A stretch of DNA of 64,000 bases from Paratractidigestivibacter faecalis (GTDB lineage: Bacteria > Actinomycetota > Coriobacteriia > Coriobacteriales > Atopobiaceae), in assembly GCF_003416765.1 (NCBI RefSeq), contig NZ_QSNG01000001.1:1514742-1578741 (forward strand). Direction: 5' to 3'. The notes under the pieces were generated by a model, which was not told the DNA's origin, made no database searches, and worked only from the letters and a program-made list of their open reading frames with translations. Every line of letters starts with the position of its first letter. The stretch's first letter is position 1. Shown here piece by piece: positions 53,876-61,182 of this stretch. The position numbers and the translations under genes were made by a program.

Positions 53876-54747
53876 CCAGGGCGAAGGTCGAGGCCGTGAG
53901 GGTCCTGCGCGAAGAGGGGCACGGGCTGGGGCGCCTGCTGGAGTGCGCCGGCATGGCCCGGTCCAGCTACTACTACGCGCTGTCGCACCCGAAGGCTCCC
54001 ACCAGGCCCGAGCTCTGGGAGGCCGCCGCCGAGATATTCTCGCGCACCGCCAACGGGTGCGGCCACAGGCAGATCGCCATGTGCCTGCGCGCCGAGCAGG
54101 GCGTGCGCATAGCCTACAAGACGACGCTGAAGATGATGCGCGAGATGGGCATCAGCTGCGGGATCCGCCGCGAGACCGACTACCACAGGTACAACTCGTA
54201 CAGGGGCAAGGTCGGAAAGACCTTCGAGAACGTCATCGGCAGGGACTTCGCCGCCGACGGGCCGTGGGAAAAGATGGGCACCGACGTCACCGAGTTCAAG
54301 CAGCCCTGGGGCAAGGCCTACTTCGCGCCGGTCTACGACTTCGGCAGCAAGGAGATCGTCGCCTGGTCCACGTCGCTGCACCCCAACATGGCTCAGCAGC
54401 ACGAGCTGCTCGACCAGCTCGTGTCCAAGAAGCCCAAGGGCTCCAGGCCGATCCTGCACTCGGACATGGGCTGGCAGTACCAGCAGGCCGGTTGGTGCAG
54501 GCGGTTGGAGGAGGCCGGCGTGGTGCAGAGCATGTCCCGGAAGGGCAACTGCATCGACAACGGCGCGACGGAGCAGGTGTTCGGCCACATCAAGGACGAG
54601 TTCTTCCGTGGAAGGACGTGGCCGGACTTCGAGTCCTTCAAGGCGGACCTCGACGACTTCGTGGTCCATTGGAACACGAGGAGGCGCCAGGTTAAACTGA
54701 AGGGACTGACCCCGGAGGAGTTCCGGAGACAGTCCCTTGCGGCGTAG
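53872..54747 (+). CDS. IS3-family OrfB (DDE transposase part)
   Basis: About 290 residues in the -1 frame, expressed as an OrfAB fusion by slippage at the A7 run; no convincing own start codon. HTH_21 region (VRVLREEGHGLGRLLECAGM), then catalytic DDE: MGTDVTEFKQPWG, LHSDMGWQYQQ and NGATEQVFGHIKDEFF, end HWNTRRRQVKLKGLTPEEFR. Intact. Confidence 0.9.
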   Translation: MTRAKVEAVRVLREEGHGLGRLLECAGMARSSYYYALSHPKAPTRPELWEAAAEIFSRTANGCGHRQIAMCLRAEQGVRIAYKTTLKMMREMGISCGIRRETDYHRYNSYRGKVGKTFENVIGRDFAADGPWEKMGTDVTEFKQPWGKAYFAPVYDFGSKEIVAWSTSLHPNMAQQHELLDQLVSKKPKGSRPILHSDMGWQYQQAGWCRRLEEAGVVQSMSRKGNCIDNGATEQVFGHIKDEFFRGRTWPDFESFKADLDDFVVHWNTRRRQVKLKGLTPEEFRRQSLAA

Positions 54748-54829
54748 TTCTTATTTAAGCCGTCCAAGTTTTGGGGTGCAGTTCAGACATCGGTGAGGGG
54801 GCTTATACCCAAAAGCACGCTCCGCAAAA

Positions 54830-54860
54830 AGTTGACAAAGGGACTGTCCCTTTGTCAACT
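54830..54860. repeat. REP palindrome, second copy
   Basis: Core GTTGACAAAGGGACTGTCCC and complement. Differs from the 52543 copy only in the central base pair and the flanks. Confidence 0.85.
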
Positions 54861-54869
54861 CACGGCCTC

Positions 54870-54900
54870 GTAAGACGAGGGGACTGTCCCCTTGTCTTAC
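54870..54900. repeat. Diverged REP palindrome over ABC ATPase stop
   Basis: GTAAGAC-GAGGGGACTGTCCCCTT-GTCTTAC, same central GGGACTGTCCC but different arms. It includes the stop codon of the amino-acid ABC ATPase gene (54897). Confidence 0.7.
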
Positions 54901-55700
54901 TCGAGGTAGCGGGAGAGGAACTCGCGGGTGCGGGGCAGCTCGGGGTTGGTGAAGAGCTTATCGGGCGAGCCTTTCTCGGCGATGACGCCCTGGTCCATGA
55001 AGACGACCTCGTCGGAGACGTTGCGCGCGAAGGCCATCTCGTGGGTGACGACGACCATGGTCATGCCGTCGGCGGCGAGGTCGCGCATGACGTTCAGGAC
55101 CTCGCCCGAGATCTCGGGGTCGAGCGCGGAGGTCGGCTCGTCGAACAGCATGAGGTCGGGCTGCATGCACAGCGAGCGCGCGATGGCGACACGCTGTTTC
55201 TGGCCGCCCGACAGGCGCGTGACGTTGGCATGGGCGAAGTCGGCCAGGCCCACGGCGTCGAGGTGGCGCAGCGCGACCTTCTCGGCCTCGGCCTTGGTCA
55301 TCTTTTTGAGCGTGACGGGCGCGAGGGTGCAGTTGTCGAGCACATCCATGTTGTTGAAAAGGTTGAAGCCCTGGAACACCATGCCGATCTTCTCGCGCAG
55401 GCGGTTGACGTCCACGTGGTCGGCAGCGAGGTCCTTGCCGCGGAACCACACGTGGCCCGCGTCGGGGGTCTCGAGCAGGTTGAGGCAGCGCAGCAGCGTG
55501 GACTTGCCAGAGCCGGAGGCGCCGATGATGGTCACGACCTGGCCGGGGTTGACGGAGAGGTCGATGTCGCGCAGGACGACGTGGTCGCCGAAGGACTTGC
55601 GCAGCCCCTCGACGCAGATGACCGGCTCACCGGCGGCATCGGCCATATACGGCCGGTCCGACACGGCGGCGGCGATCTTCACGTACTTCTCGTTAGCCAT
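54897..55700 (-). CDS. Polar amino-acid ABC transporter ATPase
   Basis: 267 residues. Walker [18 protein letters not shown] near 58-74, Q-loop MVFQGFNLF, signature [16 protein letters not shown], Walker [16 protein letters not shown]-loop VVVTHEM. The GlnQ/ArtP class. A 30-residue N-terminal extension precedes the domain. Two bases after the permease stop, so the three genes form an operon. Confidence 0.92.
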   Translation of the reverse strand: MANEKYVKIAAAVSDRPYMADAAGEPVICVEGLRKSFGDHVVLRDIDLSVNPGQVVTIIGASGSGKSTLLRCLNLLETPDAGHVWFRGKDLAADHVDVNRLREKIGMVFQGFNLFNNMDVLDNCTLAPVTLKKMTKAEAEKVALRHLDAVGLADFAHANVTRLSGGQKQRVAIARSLCMQPDLMLFDEPTSALDPEISGEVLNVMRDLAADGMTMVVVTHEMAFARNVSDEVVFMDQGVIAEKGSPDKLFTNPELPRTREFLSRYLE

Positions 55701-55701
55701 G

Positions 55702-56883
55702 CTATGCCTCCGCCTTCTTTGCGGTCATCTTCGCGTCGGACGTGCTGCCCAAGGTCGTCGCCGCCACGTTCATGCGCTTGGCAAAGAGCCCAAGCAGCCA
55801 CGAGGCAACGGCCGTCATGATCAGGTAGAACACCGCGGCGACGAGATAGGCGTTGAGCTGCTTGTAGTAGATGCCCGCGACGGTGCTCGCGGCGAACGCG
55901 AGGTCGAACACGCCGATGACGGAGAGGACCGACGAGTCCTTGATGTTGATGACGAGCTCGTTAGACAGACCGGGGATCGCGTACTTTATGCCCTGGGGGA
56001 AGACGACCTTGAGCATAGCCTGCCACTGGGACATGCCAAGAGAGCGTGCGGCCTCCATCTGGCCGGGGTCGACAGACTCGATGCCGCCACGCAGGACCTC
56101 CATCATGTAGGCGGTGGAGTTGAGCGACACGACCACGAGGCCGGCGATAAAGCGCGACCAGATGGCGTTGACCTCGGTGATGCTCATGCCGAAGCTGCTG
56201 ACGACGCCAAAGCCCAGGTAATAGACGATGACGCCCTGGACAAGCATCGGCGTGCCGCGGACGACGGTGGAGTAGAACTTCGCGAAGCCGACGCCGACCT
56301 TCTTTGCGAAGCGCACGGCGTCGTTGTCGGAGCGGTCGATCTCCATGATGCGGACGGCAACGAGCAGGATGGCGAGGAAGAAGGCGATCACGGTGCCGAA
56401 CACGGCCAGCTCGATGGTGGTAGCGATGCCCGTGAGGTAGGTCTGCTTGCCCTGCTGGAACATATAGAGCACCTGCGTGAGCATGTCGTCGGGCATGGTG
56501 GAGGAGGCGGAGGCGGCCGACCAGGCCGATGCGAAGCCCATGACGGCTCGGTCGACGAAGAGCACGGCCGTCATGACGCACACGAGGTAGGAGCCAAAGC
56601 GAAGCGCGCGGGCGGCGCCGGGCTTGGTGAAGGGCGACGTCTGGGCGTAGGTGTTCCAGTGGGTGAGCTTAAAGAGAAGCCCGGCCGCGGCCACGACGAG
56701 CCAGCCCGCGAGCAGGTAGTACATGACCAGCTCGACGACGAAGGCATTGGCCAGGAAGCTCATAGCGGGACGCGCCTGCGACGAAAGGCACATGCCGGCG
56801 AAGGCGATCGCCGAGGTGCCCAGCAGCACGTAGCGGTGGTCACGCGCGGCAAACGACGCGATGCGCGAGGGAACGGATTCCAT
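55702..56883 (-). CDS. Polar amino-acid ABC transporter permease
   Basis: 393 residues, longer than the usual 220-250. Three membrane segments in the first 170 residues (a poorly conserved extension) precede a normal HisM/GlnP-type domain: [40 protein letters not shown] near 247, and the EAA loop [21 protein letters not shown] near 297. Dimerises and binds the ATPase through the EAA loop. Confidence 0.9.
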   Translation of the reverse strand: MESVPSRIASFAARDHRYVLLGTSAIAFAGMCLSSQARPAMSFLANAFVVELVMYYLLAGWLVVAAAGLLFKLTHWNTYAQTSPFTKPGAARALRFGSYLVCVMTAVLFVDRAVMGFASAWSAASASSTMPDDMLTQVLYMFQQGKQTYLTGIATTIELAVFGTVIAFFLAILLVAVRIMEIDRSDNDAVRFAKKVGVGFAKFYSTVVRGTPMLVQGVIVYYLGFGVVSSFGMSITEVNAIWSRFIAGLVVVSLNSTAYMMEVLRGGIESVDPGQMEAARSLGMSQWQAMLKVVFPQGIKYAIPGLSNELVINIKDSSVLSVIGVFDLAFAASTVAGIYYKQLNAYLVAAVFYLIMTAVASWLLGLFAKRMNVAATTLGSTSDAKMTAKKAEA

Positions 56884-56909
56884 AGATTTCCTTTGTTCTT
56901 ATTGCCGAA

Positions 56910-56934
56910 GGGGCAGGGACCTGGTCCCTGCCCC
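56910..56934 (-). promoter_or_regulatory. Hairpin between binding-protein and permease genes
   Basis: GGGGCAGGGAC/GTCCCTGCCCC, 11 bp with a three-base loop. No T run after it. Such hairpins stabilise the upstream message and keep the binding protein more abundant than the membrane parts. Confidence 0.6.
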
Positions 56935-56961
56935 GAAAAACAACGTTGTAAAGAGAAGGAC

Positions 56962-57864
56962 TTAGGCCGGCTGACGGTCCATGCAGTCCTGCCAGATGTT
57001 CAGGCGGTCCTCCTGCGAGATGCCGCCGATAATCTCGTTGAGCTTGGCGAGGACGTCGTCTTGGCCCTTGGCGATGGCGGCGTTGTCGGGGTTGCTCGGG
57101 TCGGAGAAGCCCGCGCCGTCCTCGAGCTCGACCTTCATGAGGTCGGAGTAGCTCTTCAGGAGCTTGGGCAGCGACATGGACGAGAAGGTGATGGCATCGC
57201 AGGTGCCGTTCTCGATGCCGTCGACGACGAGCGGGACGGTCGCGACCGGGGTGAGGTGGTTGACATCGGGAATCTCGTCGATGAGCTCGTCGTAGAAGGT
57301 GTCCTTCTGGCCGAGGACCGTGGCTCCGGAGAAGTCGGAGAGCTTTGTGGCGGAGGCGTACTTGGAGTCCTTCTTGACGACCATGATGACCTCGTCGTCA
57401 ATGTAGGAGTCGGTGAAGTCGGCAGACTGGGCGCGCTCGGGCGTGACGGACATGCCGGCGCAGACGATGTCGATGGTCCCGTTGTTGAGCGAGTCAACGA
57501 GGGCACTGAACTCCATCTTTACCGCGACGGGCTCCATGCCGAGGGCCTCGGCGATCTTCTTTGCGATCTGGACGTCGTAGCCGTCGGCATAGGCGCCCGT
57601 GACGTTCTCGATGGGGATGGTGGTGTCGGACTCCTTCGACTCCTGCCAGTTATACGGGGCGTAGGCGGCCTCCATGCCAATGCGCAGGGTCTTGCCGTCG
57701 CCGAGCTGGCCGGCGGCCTTGGAGTCGTCGGCGCCGTCGGTCTTGGCGCCCGAGTTGGAGTCTTGGGCGGCGGGTCCGCAGCCGGTAAGGAACGTGGCAC
57801 CCGCGACGGTCAGCGTCGTGAGGCCGGAGAGCTTTAAGAACGTGCGGCGAGAAAGGTCAGTCAT
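56962..57864 (-). CDS. Amino-acid-binding lipoprotein of the ABC transporter
   Basis: 300 residues. N-terminus MTDLSRRTFLKLSGLTTLTV then AGATFLTGC: a twin-arginine motif (SRRTFLK) and a lipobox (FLTGC), so export probably by Tat with lipidation at Cys29. SBP_bac_3 fold: TLRIGMEAAYAPYNWQE near 60, DVQIAKKIAEALGM near 98, SALVDSLNNGTIDIVCAGMSVTPERAQSADFTDSY near 120-155, and a C-terminal half with GATVLGQKDTF. First gene of the transporter operon. Substrate probably a polar amino acid. Confidence 0.9.
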   Translation of the reverse strand: MTDLSRRTFLKLSGLTTLTVAGATFLTGCGPAAQDSNSGAKTDGADDSKAAGQLGDGKTLRIGMEAAYAPYNWQESKESDTTIPIENVTGAYADGYDVQIAKKIAEALGMEPVAVKMEFSALVDSLNNGTIDIVCAGMSVTPERAQSADFTDSYIDDEVIMVVKKDSKYASATKLSDFSGATVLGQKDTFYDELIDEIPDVNHLTPVATVPLVVDGIENGTCDAITFSSMSLPKLLKSYSDLMKVELEDGAGFSDPSNPDNAAIAKGQDDVLAKLNEIIGGISQEDRLNIWQDCMDRQPA

Positions 57865-57980
57865 TTTGGTTCCTTCCGGTTTGGTTTAAGACCCCTTCCG
57901 TGCCACGCAACCGGAGGGGACCCATTCCCCTCCCCCTTGCAACCTAATGCGAGAAAGTTACGCGCACGTGCGAGAGCATA

Positions 57981-58012
57981 CACCCCGCAGCCTTAAAGCA
58001 AGCTGCGGGGTG
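57981..58012. terminator. Hairpin between ABC operon and GH3 genes
   Basis: CACCCCGCAGC/GCTGCGGGGTG, 11 bp, in the 258-bp gap between the binding-protein start and the GH3 stop. It would end the GH3 transcript (minus strand), though no T run follows. Confidence 0.55.
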
Positions 58013-58087
58013 CGGCGAGAAACAACTATGTAACTGCGCTGACAGACGAGAAACACAACGCACGTCCTTCTCGCCCGGCACTCGAAG

Positions 58088-58116
58088 TTGACAAAGGGAC
58101 TGTCCCTTTGTCAACC
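58088..58116. repeat. REP palindrome, third copy
   Basis: GTTGACAAAGGGACTGTCCC and complement, followed by a partial repeat CCCTTTGTCAAC whose TCA forms the stop codon of the GH3 gene at 58123. Confidence 0.85.
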
Positions 58117-58122
58117 CCTTTG

Positions 58123-61100
58123 TCAACCCCGCCTGCGGCGACGGAGCTCCAGGGCCACGTTGACGCCCAGGATGACGCCCACGCCCACGACGCCCACGCC
58201 GGTGAGGCCCCAGCGGAGCATGTCGGCCTTCTGCATGCCGGCGGCACCCGTGCTGTAGACGCTGCCGTGGACGGCGCCGTTCATGACGTGGCTGTTGGCC
58301 ATCACGTAGAGCAGGTGGTGCATGGCCTCGCGGGCGTAACCGTACTGGGTGGCGTCGCCGGAGTCAAAGCTCCACAGCGCCGTGGGGTCGCTCACGGTGA
58401 GCTTGGCGTCGGCGCCGGCCTGGATCATCTGCAGGCCGTTCATGAAGACGCCCGTGTCGGCGTTGTCCGTCAGAATCCAACCGTCAAAGCCCCACTCGTT
58501 GCGGACGATGCCCGTGATGAGGTCGTAGGAGCCGCCGGCCCACGTTGCGCCGATGCGGTTGAACGAGGTCATGACGCCCTGGCAGGCGCGGATCTTGGTG
58601 ATGGCGTTCTCCTGCGTGCCGTCGGCGTTCTGGCGCACGTAGGCAAGGTCAACGTCGCCGACCTTCATGCACATCTCAAACGGCTTGAGGTACAGCTCGC
58701 GGGCGGACTGCTCGTTCATCCAGGTGGCCATGGAGTACTGGCCGCTGCGGTCGCCGCGGTGGTTCTCCTGCTCGTTGAAGGCAAAGTGCTTCATGATCGT
58801 GTAGACGCCCTTCTCGGCTGCGCCCTTGACCTCTTGGGAGGCCATTGCGCCAGAGAGGAAGCTGTCCTCGGAGAAGTACTCGCCGTTGCGGCCGGAGTAC
58901 GGCGTGCGGTGGATGTTCATGGCCGGCGCGTACCAGCCGGTGCCGCCGCCGAGCAGGGACTCGTTGCCGATCATGTTGCCCAGGCGGTAGGCGATCTCCT
59001 GGTTCCAGGTCTGGGCCACGGTCATGGGGTTGCAGAAGGTCATGCCCGTGCCGCCCCAGCTCCAGCCGGAGGTGGAGTCAGCGTCGGTGCCGGCGGGCTT
59101 GTTGACGGAGTCAAGGGCCTTGGTGCCGTAGCCGGCGTGGCTAATCACGGTGTCGTAGTCCCCGGGGGTGAGCTCGTCCAGGAGCTGGTCCCACTTGGGG
59201 TCGTCATACTCAAGGCCGCGCAGGTCAATGAGGTCAAGGCCGTTCTTGGCCCCAAAGGTGAGCTCGCCCTCCCACGCCTTGACGTCGGGGTTTCCGGAGT
59301 CGGTGGAGTCGAGCTTGGACAGAAGGTCCGCGGAGGCCACCTTGCCGTAGGTGTAGCTCACACCGTCCTCGCCGTTGATCTCGTTGCCCCAGGTAGAGAC
59401 CTGGGAGGTGACGTCGCCGTCGTGCGTGGGGAAGGTGTTCTCCCAGTCCGCACGGGTGAGGTAGGTCACGTCGCCGCGGGCGTCGGAGAGGCGGTTTGCC
59501 ACGGCCTCGCCGGTCAGGGTGTCGGTGGAGTAGGTGGTCACGTCAACGTCGGCGTTGGCGGGAACGTAGGTGTCTACCAGGGACGCGTTGCCACGGGCAT
59601 CGGTCTTGGCACCGGCAGCCTTGGCGGCCAGCACGTTGTTGGCGGCGGCGTGGGCGTCGGTGGCGGCGGTCACGTAGTAGGTGCCGGCGTCAAGCACCCA
59701 GGTGCCGGCGCCCTCGGAGTCGTAGGCGGCAAGCTGGGACTCGTCGAAGGTCACGGTGAGCTCCTGGCTCTCGCCGGGCTCCAGCAGCTTGGTCTTGGCG
59801 TAGCCCACCAGCTCCACCGCGGGCCTCTCGACGCCGTTGGCGCGGTCGTAGTCCGTGTAGGGGCTCTGCGCGTAGAGCTCGACCACGTCCTTGCCGGCCA
59901 CGTCACCGGTGTTGGTGACGGTCACCTTGGCCGTGCAGGTCTTGCCAGACCAGCTCGTGGAGAAGTTCGTCCAGTCAAAGGTGGTATAGCTGAGGCCAAA
60001 GCCAAACGGATAGCAGACCTCGTCGGCATAGGTGAAGTCGCCGGCGTTGCCCTGGCCCAGGACCGCGTCCTCGTAGCGGGTCTCGTAGTAGCGGTACCCA
60101 ACGTAGATGCCCTCTTCGTAGCTCACGTAGTTGTACTTGGTGAGGTTGCCGGACTCGTCAAGGTACTGGTAGTCGCCAAAGTTCTGGGCGGCCGGGCTCT
60201 TGCTGGCGTCGGCCACGTAGGTGTCCACGGTGCGGCCGGAGGGGTTGATGTCGCCAGAGAGGATGCGGCCCAGGGACTCCACGCCATAGGTGCCCGTGGT
60301 GGGCACGACGAGCACGGACTTGATGTTGGGGAAGTCCGCCAGCCAGTCCAGCTCAACGGCCGCATTGGAGTTGACCACCAGCACGGTGTTTGTGAAGTTG
60401 TCGTTCAAGTACTGCAGAATCTCCAGCTCGGTGGAGTCCGGCTCAAGGTAGCTCTTGGCGCGGTCCTCGGCGCTCGAGGCGTGGTTGTACATGGAGCGCG
60501 GCATGTCCCTGCCCTCGCCGGCAACGCGCTTGAGCACGTAGACGGGGGTGGTGCCCTCCATGGAGTCAAGCACTCCGCCGTCGCGCATGACGGACAGCGG
60601 GCACTCGTTGATGGAGAAGTCCTCGTCGTCGCCGTAGCTCACCGAGCCGGGGCCCATGACGTAGTCCTTGCCCTTGCCGGTGGCGTAGAAGTCCGTGAGG
60701 GTCTTGTTGACGTTGAAGCCCGCCTGCTCCATGGCCGGCGTGAGGGCGTCGGTGCTGCCGCCCTCGAGGCCCAGGGTGGTCTCGAGCATGCTCTTGGCCT
60801 TGACGCCCAGGTCTCGGGAGTTGCCGCTCACAAAGGAGAGCGTGGTGCCCTTCTCAAGCGGCAGGGACTCGTCGTTCTTGAGAAGCACGTACCCCTCGCC
60901 GGAGATGTCCTGGTCCAGGGTCTTCTCGGCCTCGGCGATGGAGCCGCGGTCGTAGTCGGCCTTGTTGTAGGTGAGGTCAAGGCCGGAGGTGTCAACGCCG
61001 GAGTTGTCCCAGCTCTGCTCGACGCCAAAGTAGGAGTTGATGATCTGGTTGAACTTGGGCAGGACGGTGTTTGCCGCCACGATGACGGCCACGAGCGCCG

Positions 61101-61182
61101 CCGCCAGCACCGCTGAGACGACGATGCCCACGACGCGCTTGACGCTGCGCTTGCCCTTCTTTGTGTTGGTGCTGGATGTCAT
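58123..61182 (-). CDS. Membrane-anchored permuted GH3 beta-glucosidase
   Basis: 1019 residues from ATG 61182 behind GGAG. Order seen: membrane helix at 17-40 (VVGIVVSAVLAAALVAVIVA), GH3 C-terminal domain first (GYVLLKNDESLPLEKG near 90; CYPFGFGLSYTTF near 390), then an FnIII-like domain to about 480, then the GH3 (alpha/beta)8 catalytic domain with HRTPYSGRNGEYFSEDSFLSG near 755, MKHFAFNEQE near 795 and ILTDNAD near 905 (nucleophile Asp). A second membrane helix and an RRRRRG tail close the protein. Permuted GH3 enzymes are known from Ruminococcus and relatives. Two anchors are unusual. Confidence 0.87.
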   Translation of the reverse strand: MTSSTNTKKGKRSVKRVVGIVVSAVLAAALVAVIVAANTVLPKFNQIINSYFGVEQSWDNSGVDTSGLDLTYNKADYDRGSIAEAEKTLDQDISGEGYVLLKNDESLPLEKGTTLSFVSGNSRDLGVKAKSMLETTLGLEGGSTDALTPAMEQAGFNVNKTLTDFYATGKGKDYVMGPGSVSYGDDEDFSINECPLSVMRDGGVLDSMEGTTPVYVLKRVAGEGRDMPRSMYNHASSAEDRAKSYLEPDSTELEILQYLNDNFTNTVLVVNSNAAVELDWLADFPNIKSVLVVPTTGTYGVESLGRILSGDINPSGRTVDTYVADASKSPAAQNFGDYQYLDESGNLTKYNYVSYEEGIYVGYRYYETRYEDAVLGQGNAGDFTYADEVCYPFGFGLSYTTFDWTNFSTSWSGKTCTAKVTVTNTGDVAGKDVVELYAQSPYTDYDRANGVERPAVELVGYAKTKLLEPGESQELTVTFDESQLAAYDSEGAGTWVLDAGTYYVTAATDAHAAANNVLAAKAAGAKTDARGNASLVDTYVPANADVDVTTYSTDTLTGEAVANRLSDARGDVTYLTRADWENTFPTHDGDVTSQVSTWGNEINGEDGVSYTYGKVASADLLSKLDSTDSGNPDVKAWEGELTFGAKNGLDLIDLRGLEYDDPKWDQLLDELTPGDYDTVISHAGYGTKALDSVNKPAGTDADSTSGWSWGGTGMTFCNPMTVAQTWNQEIAYRLGNMIGNESLLGGGTGWYAPAMNIHRTPYSGRNGEYFSEDSFLSGAMASQEVKGAAEKGVYTIMKHFAFNEQENHRGDRSGQYSMATWMNEQSARELYLKPFEMCMKVGDVDLAYVRQNADGTQENAITKIRACQGVMTSFNRIGATWAGGSYDLITGIVRNEWGFDGWILTDNADTGVFMNGLQMIQAGADAKLTVSDPTALWSFDSGDATQYGYAREAMHHLLYVMANSHVMNGAVHGSVYSTGAAGMQKADMLRWGLTGVGVVGVGVILGVNVALELRRRRRG

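Larger units (their letters stand above)
53339..54785. mobile_element. IS3-family (IS150-like) element
   Basis: 1447 bp. Inverted ends TGAACTGC...CTTGGAC at 53339-53362 and GTCCAAG...GCAGTTCA at 54762-54785, flanked by GAC on both sides. Left flank GCCCCCTCACC and right flank GGTGAGGGGGC pair with each other, so the element sits in the loop of a hairpin upstream of the RAYT gene. Confidence 0.88.

Noticed and set aside
58108-61116. 1002-residue plus-strand open frame opposite the GH3 gene
   Set aside because: Antisense shadow; repetitive V, G, A, H composition and no motif.
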